From Coptis chinensis (lineage: Eukaryota > Streptophyta > Magnoliopsida > Ranunculales > Ranunculaceae): a stretch of DNA of 64,000 nucleotides. The stretch lies in assembly GCA_015680905.1 (NCBI GenBank), contig CM027383.1, positions 40,174,501 to 40,238,500 on the forward strand. Direction: 5' to 3'. Under the pieces are notes generated by a model. The model made no database searches. It worked only from the letters and a program-made list of their open reading frames with translations, and had not been told where the DNA came from. Both the position numbers and the translations under genes were made by a program. Positions within the stretch are counted from its first letter, which is position 1. Every line of letters begins with the position of its first letter. Shown here piece by piece: positions 37,246 through 47,849 of this stretch.

Positions 37246-38197
37246 ACCCAATCTAGAATAAGTCCGAGAATAGAATGAGGAAGAAAGAAGAAGAGAAAAA
37301 CCGGTGTAAACAAAAGTTAGTTAATTGCTTCAGAAAATAAAGAAAAGAAGTTTCCATCCAAAGAAAAGAAAAATAAAAATAAAAATAAAATAAAAACTCC
37401 AAAAAAAAGAATAAAAGGAGTTAAAAGCCAAAGAAAAAAAAAAAAAAAAAATATGCTAAGGATGGAAACAAAGTGTAGAAACAAAAGTAAATAACAAGGT
37501 TTTCTCTAAGTTACACAATATGAAGACTCTACTATCTCGGACTTGTCCTTTTGAATATCCATTTCCTTCCTTCTTAAACCATCTCCTAATCCCATGACAC
37601 ACCTAATAAAGACCTCTAGCTCAATTAGGAATAGGTTAGTGTGATAGTAAGTGGCGATGTGTTTGATCGACTCCGGCTTCCTTGTTGTCATTGAAATTGT
37701 AAGGTAAAGTGTGCCCACTGCATTTCGAGTAAATGAAACTTGAGGAAAAAATCGAGTGGTTTTCGCCTTGACATTTTATGTGAGGACCTACTTAATGACA
37801 CTATTCCGAAGTTTTCAAAACGAACACGCTAGGCATTTCATGGTATTACTCATAGTACTTATATTAAGTATCATAGATGATTGATTATTATGCATATATT
37901 AGCTTAGGTTTTGACTTGGTTATTCTTATTCATTTGCTAGTGAGATGTATAGATAGTTGGGACATGAATGAGGAAAACAATAGTTTTATTTCTTAGTCGT
38001 TGTAGTATAGTTGAAGTTTGTGAGTACCTTCACTTGGAAAACTCTCCGCGAGGCTATAACTTCGTCCACTAGGGAATTCCTAGTGGTTTAAGGCCTTGTT
38101 GCATATGGTCAATGCAATCGCTCAAATAAACGCGAGTAGATAAAACTCCATTTTGGTCACTTATTCTAATTTCTCATCTTTGCTTGAGGACAAGCAA
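36546..38197 (+). other. Conserved 3' region of A
   Basis: Includes the TTTGAGGACAAAGC plus TTGTTTGGGGGC module (36604-36636), the ACACTTAGGAATATTGG block, a poly-A run (about 37216-37242), the A/G-rich tract (37255-37480) and the hairpin (38066-38086). No conserved ORF. Confidence 0.7.
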
Positions 38198-38216
38198 AAT
38201 GTTGTTTGGGGTGGTT
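38198..38216 (+). promoter_or_regulatory. Polypurine tract of A
   Basis: ATGTTGTTTGGGGTGGTT ends at the first base before the 3' LTR. Confidence 0.75.
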
Positions 38217-39684
38217 TGATAAGAGCTCAAAACTGTAGTTTTAACCTTGTGAATCATACTTTTAGACCAATTATGTGAGTAATAATTAAGAGTTAACACG
38301 ATTCGTGTTTTATGCATTTCAGGTTTCAAAGTCCATTATGTGCAGAGATGTGCCACTTTAGCGAGATAAAGGAGTAAAGGTCGGTTACTAAGGAGTTCCG
38401 TGATTAAAGGCCAAGATTCAATAAGACAAAGCCTTCCTAAAGCCCGGTCAAAAGCTGAAAAGTCGACACGGGCAGAAACAACACATAAGTCAACAGAACT
38501 TCCAAAGGCCGTATCTTTGGACTCAGAACTCGGAATGGGGCCTACCTTATGTCAAAACGACCGGCTCGGAAAGAGATTTCCAATGGTCTAAGCCTTGACC
38601 CAATCAGAGGAGCAAAAGTGGACAAAAAGTCTGTTGAAGCCAACTGCAGCTGAAGAGGCCTTTTTGGACTAAAAGAATTGGGTTTTGGGCCTGATTCTCT
38701 GGCCCAAAACATGGCTCCAAGCCCATGCACGATTTTTGGATCTGAAAGTATAAAAACCAAAGCTTAGCTCTTTGTTAATGGTAGCTAGTTAGACCTAAAA
38801 CAATATAGATAATTCTAGATCTAGTTTCCAGTATTTTAATTAAGTTTTAGTTCCATTTTCAATTCTTGTTTTAGATTAAGTCTTTGAATCATTGTTCTTG
38901 ATTGATTAGATAAATAAAATAGTTATTTTGTTAATTTCGATTTTGTCATCTCAATTTATAGATCTAGTTTTAATTCTTGTTGATTATCATTTCGTAGTTT
39001 AAGTAGATTGAAACATTGTTAGTCAATTTAGTTAAGTTAGAATTTTAATATGATGTGTAGTTATAATTCAATGGGAAATGATGGTTTGATGACTCAAGGC
39101 TAAAACATCCATTAAAGGGGTTGATGAAGCCTTGATGAAAACTTAGTGGTATAGTGTAGAAGCATTGTAGAATCTATTCCAATCTAGAAGGTCGTGATTC
39201 GCCATGAGAATGGGTGGACGACCTCACATGCTAGTTAGTATTCGGTAGAAATGCCATGAACACTAGGGATTAGAACTCGAATTTCTTGCCGTAAGAACGT
39301 AAGAATCGAGATACAAGAATCTATGCTAGGTTATTAAGTTGGATTCGAGGTGGATTCAATTCCCCTATAATCCTTTATTTAGATTCAAAAACAATCATAT
39401 TTCCATAGCATTCGTAGTTAACTTCAACATAATCAATTTCATATAGGTATCGTAGTATAACACCCTTCGTAAAGCTCTCATTAGACTTAAGACCGACTAA
39501 TTAGATTAGAAAACATTCCATGCTAGAGCACTAGGAGTGGAACGAATTTGTTACTCCACTCTATCTCGATAGAATTGAGAGTAGAAACTTTGATAAATAT
39601 AGACACGTAAGTTAGTTGTAGTTTACTTACGTTTTGAGTTTATCGTTCATTTCGTAGATAGACTATTCATTTTTATGTTTATCA
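38217..39684 (+). repeat. 3' LTR of A (1468 bp)
   Basis: TGATAAGAGC to TTTATCA; TATA box at 38749-38756. It is followed by the target duplication AGCAG and then ORF3 of B resumes. Confidence 0.95.
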
Positions 39685-39689
39685 AGCAG

Positions 39690-40643
39690 CGAGTGGTTTA
39701 GGGATCTAATGAGTTGATTTCTTTTATTGTATTTGTTTTTATTTAGTACGGATGTAAAAAGATTAGTTCAATAATTAAATTTGAATTTGGTTGTTGTATG
39801 TTATTTGACTTCAAATTTAATATAAATTAGTTAATTTTGAATTATGCATTGTTTTTTTTCATTAATCCCACCTTCCCGAATTGTTTGGGGGTGGTATTAT
39901 TTAGCCTAGCATAATTTGTTATATGATCATCTATTTTAAGAAGTTGTTTGGGAGTGAGGGTTGAGAATATTGCCGATATGGGAATCGCTATAAATAGATA
40001 TTGTGGTAGGATGAAATCTCGATGAGTTAGGCAGTTTCTATCCTAAATTCAACCTAAAACATATTAGGATTGTTTTAGAATCAAGAATATGAGTTGTTTC
40101 CGTTTTCGGTTTTGGAAATTTTATTATTTCCGGAAATTGCCTTAAAGCTTTTTGGCAAATTCCCGATTTGGTTTAGCAATTTAAAACCTATAAAAACCGC
40201 ATTCATTCTACACTCACAACCCCAACTATATCTCACATTCATCTCTCACGTTTCATCCCCACTTTACCTTATTTTTCCTTCACACTTCGGCCTAACAGCT
40301 CCCCTAGCGCACCTGCGCCCCAGTGGAGCGCCACCTGCGCCCTAGCATTGTTAGAGAAATTCTACCCTGAACGCGACCTACGCCCTCTCCAGCCCAACCC
40401 TAAGCGCCACCTACGCCCAAAACACTGGAATTCCAATTTTAATCTGAGCGCACTTGCCCCCCCCCTAGGCTAAAAGTGAAGCGCACCACTGCCCAAGTGC
40501 GGAACTTCGAAAACAGAAGCGACTCCGCACCATCCTGCCATACCTTGAACGCACCTGCCCCTGACCACTGTGGGCACCAAAAATTTCCAGTTTTCTGAGG
40601 ATTGTTCCAGGATAGTTGCAGCTGCTCTAGAGAGTAGTTTTGT
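39690..40643 (+). promoter_or_regulatory. B region between ORF3 and ORF4: polypurine module, TATA box, GC-rich leader
   Basis: The ORF3 stop is at 39707-39709. A polypurine module TTGTTTGGGGGTGGT lies at 39881-39895. A good TATA box, TATAAAAA (40189-40196), is followed by a C/A-rich leader. The GC-rich units (40308-40580) are of the type GCGCACCTGCGCCCC and GCGCCACCTGCGCCC. This is the clearest copy of the putative internal promoter. Confidence 0.6.
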
Positions 40644-41567
40644 GATGACTTCTCCTATAGTAATACCGTAGCGATCTTTTCGAACACTTGTTGGGGAGCC
40701 GAGTCTTATGGACATTGGTTCCGCGAGAGGATCATGCGATTCGGATGGAGGCATCTTTCGGTAAGTGAAGGCGACTTCGTATTCACCTAAGCTTACTGAA
40801 TTTTTTTACAATAATGTTAAGTTCTATTATAACCAGGATGGAGAACAAGAATTTTCTGTCACGGTTGATGACACACCCCTAGAATTCAATAAGTATGTGG
40901 TAGCATTAGTTTCGGGAATACCAATACCTGATCCTATTCACACGTGGGGATATATGACCGATAATCCATACCTCTATGACTACATATTTCCATGAGTATT
41001 ATGGGGGAGGGGTATTTCGTATAATGGACCAAGGGAGGTACAACATAGCCTTGGTAGCCTGTCCCTAAATGTAGGCACCACTATGTTATTCATCCTGATG
41101 AATATTTTAGGGGATTAGCAGTTTATACGCAAATAGTACCGGCCGGGTGGCGTTTTCCTTTGCTTTAGGCGAGGGGACGTCACCGATATGACATTCCCCA
41201 AGTATTAGTGGCTAGTCTTAAAAGAGCCCAAAGCATGCGACATAAGTATCTTCTTATGCCTGTTTTGGTTTGCCGCATCATGCTCAATTGTCTACCTGAA
41301 TTATGTACCAAGTTCACGGATTGGAAAAGGGTTGAAGTCATGAGACCCACCAATTGGGTGGTTCGCTCATTTCGAGTAATGACTTGGCCGGGATGGCAGG
41401 TCCAACCTCATTTGGTTGCTCCTTACACCCCATCAGACATAGTAACACTAGACAAGTTAGCACAAGTTGACGACACACGGCAGCAGGCTTGGCAAGTTAT
41501 AATGGCATGGCAGGATGTGAAGGAACCTCATCTCTTTGGAGAGGAAAATGAGGAGGAAAATGTTTAA
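40644..41567 (+). pseudogene. Element B ORF4
   Basis: ATG at 40644 with a stop at codon 9-10 (CCGTAGCG) and frameshifts. Open parts: 40765-40995 (TEFFYNNVKFYYNQDGEQEF, VSGIPIPDPIHTWGYMTDNP) and 41208-41567 (RAQSMRHKYLLMPVLVCRIM, then an acidic end EENEEENV, stop 41565-41567). E has homologous hydrophobic segments in the middle, so a membrane role cannot be ruled out, but the start resembles ORF3 and no signal peptide is seen. Function unknown. Confidence 0.65.
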
Positions 41568-41579
41568 ACGGGAGTGCAG

Positions 41580-41715
41580 GTAAGTGTTAGTTTCAGTTAG
41601 TGTCTGCTTATCTCCCAAGCAATCTATTTCTCATTAACCCCATAACGGGTGGAACTCTTATAGAGTTGCGTCAGTTTTTCTTTTCTATATTAGTATGTTT
41701 AACCTTATTTTGCAG
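41580..41715 (+). other. Putative intron just after B ORF4 stop (136 bp)
   Basis: Donor GTGCAG|GTAAGTG at 41580; acceptor CTTATTTTGCAG|ATGC ending at 41715, preceded by a T-rich tract and AT-rich sequence. The whole segment is also kept in A and, in reverse, E (about 57583-57445). It lies 12 bases after the ORF4 stop, in the 3' untranslated part of an ORF4 transcript. Confidence 0.55.
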
Positions 41716-43360
41716 ATGCTCCAGAATTTCACGTGTTTCAATGGTATTTTTCTACCCTAGTTATTTAAATACTTTGAGGACAAAGCATCCTTTTCATTTG
41801 GGGGGGGGGCATAGAAACACATGTAATTAAGGCATCTATTAGGATATAGATATGTATAATATGACTTGTTTTCTAGCTAAAAAAATTCAAAATTTTTAAA
41901 AATATAAATAAAAAATATGCTATACACTTAGGAATATTGGCATTGTTTTCTTTCTCTATGCTCTCAATAATCTAGAAGTCTCACGTAGCTTTTGCATTAT
42001 AATAGTTTTTAGAAACTTAGGCTAATATGTAGGTAATAATCCTTGCATCTATCTATAAATATGTTACATGAGTATCTATGATTGTTGGCCGTAAGTTTTT
42101 GAAATCTAGGCTAGAGTACTTATTCTACAAATCCTGTGAGAATATAGCCTAAAGCCTTATATGAGTGAACATTTGAGAAATGACACAAGGGATAAGTAAA
42201 ATCCGGATAGAGAAATCACACGTCCACTTGCTTGATTACTATACCATATCCTAAGCGAGAATTTAGGCTCTCTTTGGATTGATATTGCCAGAAATTCAAA
42301 CCTATGAATTATTTTCCGCTAGTCTCCCCTCTGAGCCTTTATTTAGCCTTTCATAAACCACAAATCCTTTACCCTGTTACAAGACAAAACAAAATAAAAA
42401 AATAAACCTACCCAATTCTTTGAATAAGTTTGAGAATAGAGATGAAGAATAGAAAAGAGAAGAACCTTTGAAATCAAGAATTCGTTAGTCGCTTCAGAAA
42501 AGAAAAGTAAGTTTCCATCCAAATATAAATAAATAAATAAAAGAAAATAAAGAGTTAGAACTCCAAAAATAGAATCAAGGAGTCAAAAGCCAAAGAAAAA
42601 AAAAAAAAATATGGCTAAGGATGGAAACAAAGTGTAGAAGCAAAAGTAAAGAATAAGTTTTTCTCTAGTTACATAATATGAAGACTCTATTATCTCAGAC
42701 TTGTTCTCTTTGAATATACATTTCCTTCCTTCTTAAACCATCTCCTAATCCCCGCAACACCTAATAAAGACCTCTAGCTCAATTAGGAATAGGTTAGTGT
42801 GATAGTAAGCGGCAGATATGTTTGATCGACTCCGGCTTCCTTGTGTGTCATTGAGTTGTAAGGTAAAGTGTGCCCACTGCACACTGGAGTAGCGAAACTT
42901 GAGCGGAAAAATCAGAATGGTTTTTGTCTTGACATTTATGTAAGGACCTACTTAAGGACGCTATTCCGAGTTTTCAAAAACGAACCTGCTAGTTCATCTC
43001 ATAGTATTACTCATTGTAAATTATGTTTATTAGTAGATGATAGATTATTATGCATATATTAGCTTAGGTTTCGACTTGATTATTCTGTATTCATTGCTAG
43101 TGAGATGTATGAATAATTAAGACATAGATAAGGAAACAATAGTTTTATTTCTGAGTCGTTGTAGTATAGATGAAGTTTGTGAGTACCTTCACTGGAAAAC
43201 TTTCACGAGACTATAACTCGTCCACTAGGGAATTCCTAGTGGTTTAAGGCCTTGTTGCATATGGTCAATGCAATCGCTCTTTCGTAAACGAGATTAGTTA
43301 GAACTCCATTTTTGGTCACTTATGCTAATTTCTCATATTTGCTTGAGGACAAGCAAAATG
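41716..43360 (+). other. Conserved 3' region of B
   Basis: Polypurine module TTTGGGGGGGGGGC (41797-41810) after TTTGAGGACAAAGC, A/G-rich tract (42420-42615) and hairpin (43222-43242). Apparently non-coding. Confidence 0.7.
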
Positions 43361-43376
43361 CTGTTTGGGGGTGGTT
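43361..43376 (+). promoter_or_regulatory. Polypurine tract of B
   Basis: CTGTTTGGGGGTGGTT abuts the 3' LTR, identical to G. Confidence 0.75.
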
Positions 43377-44856
43377 TGATAAGAGTCCAAAATTGTAGTT
43401 TTAACCCCTTAATAATACTACTTTTAGACCAATTATGCGAGTAATAAATAAAAGTTAATGCTAATTACGTGCTTTTATGTATTTCAGGCATGAAACTCAA
43501 TTATGTGCAGAAATGTGCCACTTTGGCGATATAAAGGAGCAAAGGGTTTGTTGCTAAGAAGTTCTGTGATAAAGGTCAAGATTCAAAGAGACAAAGCCTT
43601 TATGAAGCCTGGTCAAAAACTGAAAAGTCAACACGGGCAGAAACAGTGCACAAGTTAGCAGAACTTCCGAAGACCATATCTTTGGACTCAGGCCTCGGAT
43701 TTGGGCCTACCTTATGTCAATACGACCGGCTCGGAAAGAGATTTCCAATGGTCCAAGCTTTGATCCAATCAGAGGAGCAAAAGTAGATGAAAAATCTGAT
43801 GAAGTCAAAGCCAGCTGAAACGGGCTATGTGGACTAAAGAAATGGAGCTTTGGGCTCGATTTTCCAGCCCAAAACATGGCTCCTCATCCCATGCACGAAA
43901 TTATGGATATGGTCTCCTCCTATACATAAAACAAGACTTAGCTCTTAAGAAAGAGATAGTTAGATAGTTTAGAATAAAAAATAGCCATTAAAATAGCTTG
44001 TAGATCTAGATTTGAATTTCAATTAGTTTCATTACTTGGTTTAGATTAATTATTTGAATCATTGTTCTTCATTCATTAGATAAATAAAATAGTCGTTCTT
44101 GTTAATTTCGATTTTGTCATTTAAATTTGTTTAGATCCAATTTCAATTATTGTTTGTTATTCATTTCCTAGTTATTAATTTGGATTTCAATTCTTGAGTA
44201 GTTAAATTAGTAAAGTTCAAATCTTTATATTATGTCTAGTTTAAATTCAATTGGAAATGATAGTTTGATGAATCAAGGCTAAACCTCCATTAGAGGGGTT
44301 TGATGAAGCCTTGATGAAAACTTGATTGTGTAGTATAGAATCATTGTAGCGTCTATTCCACTCTAGAAGGTCGTTGATTCGCCATGAGAATGGGTGGACG
44401 ACCTCACATGCCAGTTATGAATTGGTAGAGATGTCATGTGTAATTAGGGATTAGAACGACCAATTCTTACGGTAAGAATTGGTTTACAACAAATCTATGA
44501 TAGTTTATTAAGTTGGATTCAAGGCGGATTCAATTCCCCTTTAATTCTTTATCTAGATTCAAACCTTAGCATTCTGTTATTTCGTTATTCGTATCTTGTT
44601 AGTTAAATTAACATCGTAGTATAATTCCTTTCGTAAATCTCTCATTGACGTTGGATAGACTATCAATTGTAGAAAACTTGACTGCTAAAGGACTAGGAGT
44701 GGAACGAATCTTCTATTCCAACTCTAGATCAATAGATTCGAGAGTAGAAAACAAATATCTTTGATAAGTCTAGTATAAGCAACAGTTTATAATTTTACTT
44801 TCGTTTAGAGTTTCATCGCTCTATTTGTGAGTAAGACTATCTTTTTACAGTTATCA
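43377..44856 (+). repeat. 3' LTR of B (1480 bp)
   Basis: TGATAAGAGT to CAGTTATCA, followed by the target duplication ATATA and the last 81 bases of solo LTR C. Confidence 0.92.
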
Positions 44857-44942
44857 ATATAGAGTAGTAAATAGCTTTAGTTTTACTTATTTATAGCATA
44901 ACTAGTTAAGAGTAGGTAAAACTATTGTTTTACATTTTATCA

Positions 44943-46903
44943 GTTACCAAAGGAATTGTTCTAGGTCATGTTGTTTCGAAAGACAGGATAGAGGTTGATA
45001 AAGCTAAAATTGTTAAAATTGTTTCTCTACCTATCCCCCTAACAGTTCACGATATCCATGCCTTTTTTCGTCAGTTCCGACGATTCATTCATTTTTCAAA
45101 GTTGCCCCTAATTGGTCTCAACCATTTGAAACAAGCTTTTGAAACTGTGTAACGGCTCCTATCATTCAACCCCCTAATAATTGGTCTCAACCATTTGCTA
45201 TTGGCATTTGCTTGTTATTGGCATCTAGGCCAATGACGTGATGACAAACCCATTGTCATTTGCTACGCTAGTAAAACTCTTAATGACGCTCAACGTAATT
45301 ACATGACAACTGAGAAAGAGTTCCTAGCAGTTGTCTATGCTTTGGACAAGTTTCTCCCTTACTTGGTCGGATCTTTAACCATTGTATACACTGACCATGC
45401 CGTACTTCGGTACCTACTCGCGAAAAAGGATGCGAAACAGAGATTGTTCTGCAGGATCCTTCTCTTGTAAGAATTCACCCTAGAAATCAAAGGCAAGAAA
45501 GGAACCAAAAATGTCGTGGCCGACCATTTATCCAGGCTAGTTAGTGACATTAATAGTGATTCTGACGCCATCTGTGATTCCTTCCCAGATGAGCATTTGT
45601 ACTCCATTTTCTCCTCTCCATGGTACGTTGATATCGTTAACTACCTAGTTACCGAGGAAGTTCTTTCCTTGTGGTCACACCCTGATCGTAAAAAGTTCTT
45701 ATCCACTGTAAAATATTATTTCTGGGATGACCCCTGCCTCTTTAAGTATTGTTCCGACCAACTCATTCGTCGCTGCATTCCCGACTGTGAACACACCGAC
45801 GTGTTATCTTTTTGCCATGAACAATCTTGCGGTGGTCATTTCAGTGGGAAGAAAACTGCAGCTAAGGTTTTACAATGGGTTTTACTTTTCTTTACGATGC
45901 ACACTAACATTGCAAAGCTTGCATTCGTTGTCAACACTTAGGTCGCATTAACCAACGCAATATGATGCCCCTAAATCCCATTTTAATTGTGGAAATTTTT
46001 TATGTTTGGGGCATTGATTTTATGGGACCCTTTTCTATGTCTCAAGGTTTTTTCTACATTCTAGTCGTTGTGGACTATGTGTCTAAATGGATTGAGGCAC
46101 TCACATGTCGCTTAAATGACCATAAGACTGTCGTAAAATTTGTAAAAGAAAACATTTTCTCTCGTTTTGGTGTCCCCAAACCTATCATCAATGATGGGGG
46201 TACTTATTTTTGTAATAAATTTTTTGGGTTTTTAATAAAGAAATATGGAGTTACTCACAAAGTTGCTACTCCATATCACTCACAGACGAGTGGCCAAGTG
46301 GAAGTCTCCAACAGAGAGATAAAGTCCATTCTGGAGAAAATTGTCAATCCCTTAAGGAAAGACTGGTCTCTCCGCTTATCGGATGCCTTATGGGCATACC
46401 GAACGGCCTTTAAGGCACCTATAGGAATGTCTCCTTACCGTATCGTTTTTGGAAAACCTTGTCATCTGTCAGTTAAACTTGAGCACCGTGCCCTATGGGC
46501 CATCAAAAACCTCAATTATAATATCAACATAGCAGGCGAGAAGCGAAAGCTATAATTAAATGAGCTTGAAGAGATTCGGAGTGATGCTTATGATCTCTCA
46601 AAATCCTACAAAGCTAATATGAAAAAAGTGCACAACAAGCACATTTTGCATAAAGATTTCAAAATTTTCCAAAAAGTTTTACTTTACAACTCCAGATTAC
46701 ACATTTTTCTTGGTAAATTGAAAACACGATGGTCTGGTCATTTCATTGTGCTAGTTGTGACCCATTATGGGGCAATCTTTTTGCTTAATCCACAAGATAA
46801 CAGCGAATTCCAAATAAATGGCCAACACCTCAAACACTACCACGAGTTACGCTCCCCAATTGTTGAACATACTCTTTTTCAGGATTCTATCTACATAGAC
46901 TAG
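44943..46903 (+). pseudogene. pol: Element D pol part 2: end of RT, RNase H, integrase
   Basis: This resumes the frame cut at 9830: VTKGIVLGHVV and VDKAKI belong to the RT thumb. Bases 45080-45240 are scrambled by small deletions and a duplicated phrase. RNase [29 protein letters not shown]. Integrase: FCHEQSCGGHF intact, but the Cys pair is broken near 45910; then WGIDFMGPF (preceded by Y where relatives have D), [25 protein letters not shown]-like codon is TAA at 46553-46555. The normal end is TAG at 46901-46903. It is more diverged from A and B than they are from each other. Confidence 0.88.
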
Positions 46904-47849
46904 ATGTTTCGTTTGACGTACTCAATCTTGTTTCTCTATAGAGGGTACATCATTTTGGTAGCCAAGCCATCTTCTATTTTTATGATCTCAAAAGTACTTT
47001 GAAGTGTGTTGTTGCAAGCGCCGGAGCCGTAGTCCACAAAAACTTTATTTCAGAACTGAGTATAAATGTCTTCTGAAACGTGAGCAAATGTTCCTACTGG
47101 TAAATGATAGGTTCCAAAAATTTATCCTCCTTCTTTCTCTACTCTTTTCTACTCTCTTCCTGCCTACATTCAAATAGTAATTTGGACAAAGTCTCACTCC
47201 TCTCAAATTGGACATGGTTGCAGTACTTTTGCTCGTCGATGACGTGCGCGCAAAATGGGGTGGTGTATGCATTGTCAAACCCCTAACTGCCCTGGTTTTC
47301 AGCCGCTTGGTGAAGGTGTTTATTATAACGTATACACTTGTTTGACACCAGCAGCTCGAGATAAACTTTGCCAGGTCGTTCCTCCCACAGGTTGGGATTC
47401 GTCTTGAGGATCTGACTTTAAAAGACTCACCTTGTATATATGTATATATTGATGTCTTTTAAAATTCCCCTTGTATTAACGTTGTGCATAAAGAGATTCG
47501 GGTTCAACCTCGGATGTTGCCTACTTGGGACACGGGCAATGGATTCCACTAGGCCAACCCCTAGATATTGGTTACTTTGATTGAGTTCCCTTTGGGGCAG
47601 TTTGAGGCTAGCCATATGTAATAAGGGTAATATTATTAGACCATAGCGCGCACGGTCAAGGATGGTACCGTCCTGCACCCTAGACCCATAGTACATAAAG
47701 GTGAAGCCACAGTCTGGCTGGATTGGGTTCACTCCAGAGTCAACATGACAGTTGCCTGAGAGTTTAGATAGCAAGTCTTCTGGCCATCCAGTGTAGTTCA
47801 CATTAATCTCCCTTGTATAGAAATAAAACTAAAAAACTAAAAAAATAAT
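46904..47849. other. D post-integrase region, partly unexplained
   Basis: 46985-47040 loosely matches the post-integrase block of B (a GTAAGTACCGGATCC-type phrase). A GGATCTGACTTTAAA copy lies at 47408-47422. A minus-strand open frame (47801-47427, 124 codons) has no recognisable family; I do not call it a gene. No ORF3 or polypurine module is found in this part of D. Confidence 0.4.

Larger units (their letters stand above)
24702..39684 (+). mobile_element. Athila-like element A, structurally complete (14983 bp)
   Basis: Both LTRs (24702-26171, 38217-39684) are present, flanked by the perfect duplication AGCAG (24697-24701, 39685-39689), which lies in ORF3 of B. Contents in order: degenerate primer site, GC-rich leader, gag, pol, ORF3, ORF4, intron, conserved 3' region, hairpin, polypurine tract. 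It is the youngest insertion on the left side by nesting. The LTRs are nearly identical after the first 500 bases. Despite this, its genes hold many small indels, so either it was copied as a defective element or the assembly carries indel errors. Confidence 0.95.
14677..44856 (+). mobile_element. Athila-like element B, full structure, interrupted by element A
   Basis: Two LTRs (14677-16175 and 43377-44856) in the same orientation are flanked by the perfect 5-bp duplication ATATA (14672-14676, 44857-44861). Between them lie a tRNA-Asp primer site, gag, protease, RT, RNase H, integrase, ORF3, ORF4, the conserved 3' region and a polypurine tract. Without A the element is about 15.2 kb. All coding parts carry stops and frameshifts. 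The LTRs differ by roughly 5% by eye, more than those of A, which fits B being older. B is inserted in solo LTR C. Confidence 0.92.
9831..44942 (+). mobile_element. Solo LTR C, split by nested insertions
   Basis: A single Athila-like LTR lies in the RT of D. It starts TGATAAAAGC at 9831, ends TTTTATCA at 44942, and is flanked by the perfect 5-bp duplication GTTAC (9826-9830 and 44943-44947). Its own sequence is 9831-9874, about 11039-11588, 13956-14676 and 44862-44942, about 1.4 kb in all, a normal LTR length. No internal sequence of its parent remains, so it arose by recombination between two LTRs. Its closest relative here is the LTR of F (49392-50912). It has a TATATAAAG box at 11544-11552. 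Confidence 0.88.

Noticed and set aside
40757-40765. CGGTAAGTGA as an intron donor inside ORF4
   Set aside because: The sequence on both sides aligns with coding sequence in A (35584), and no acceptor pattern follows.
47427-47801. 124-codon minus-strand frame as a host gene
   Set aside because: No known family, no conserved neighbour, and located between repeat fragments. Left unassigned.
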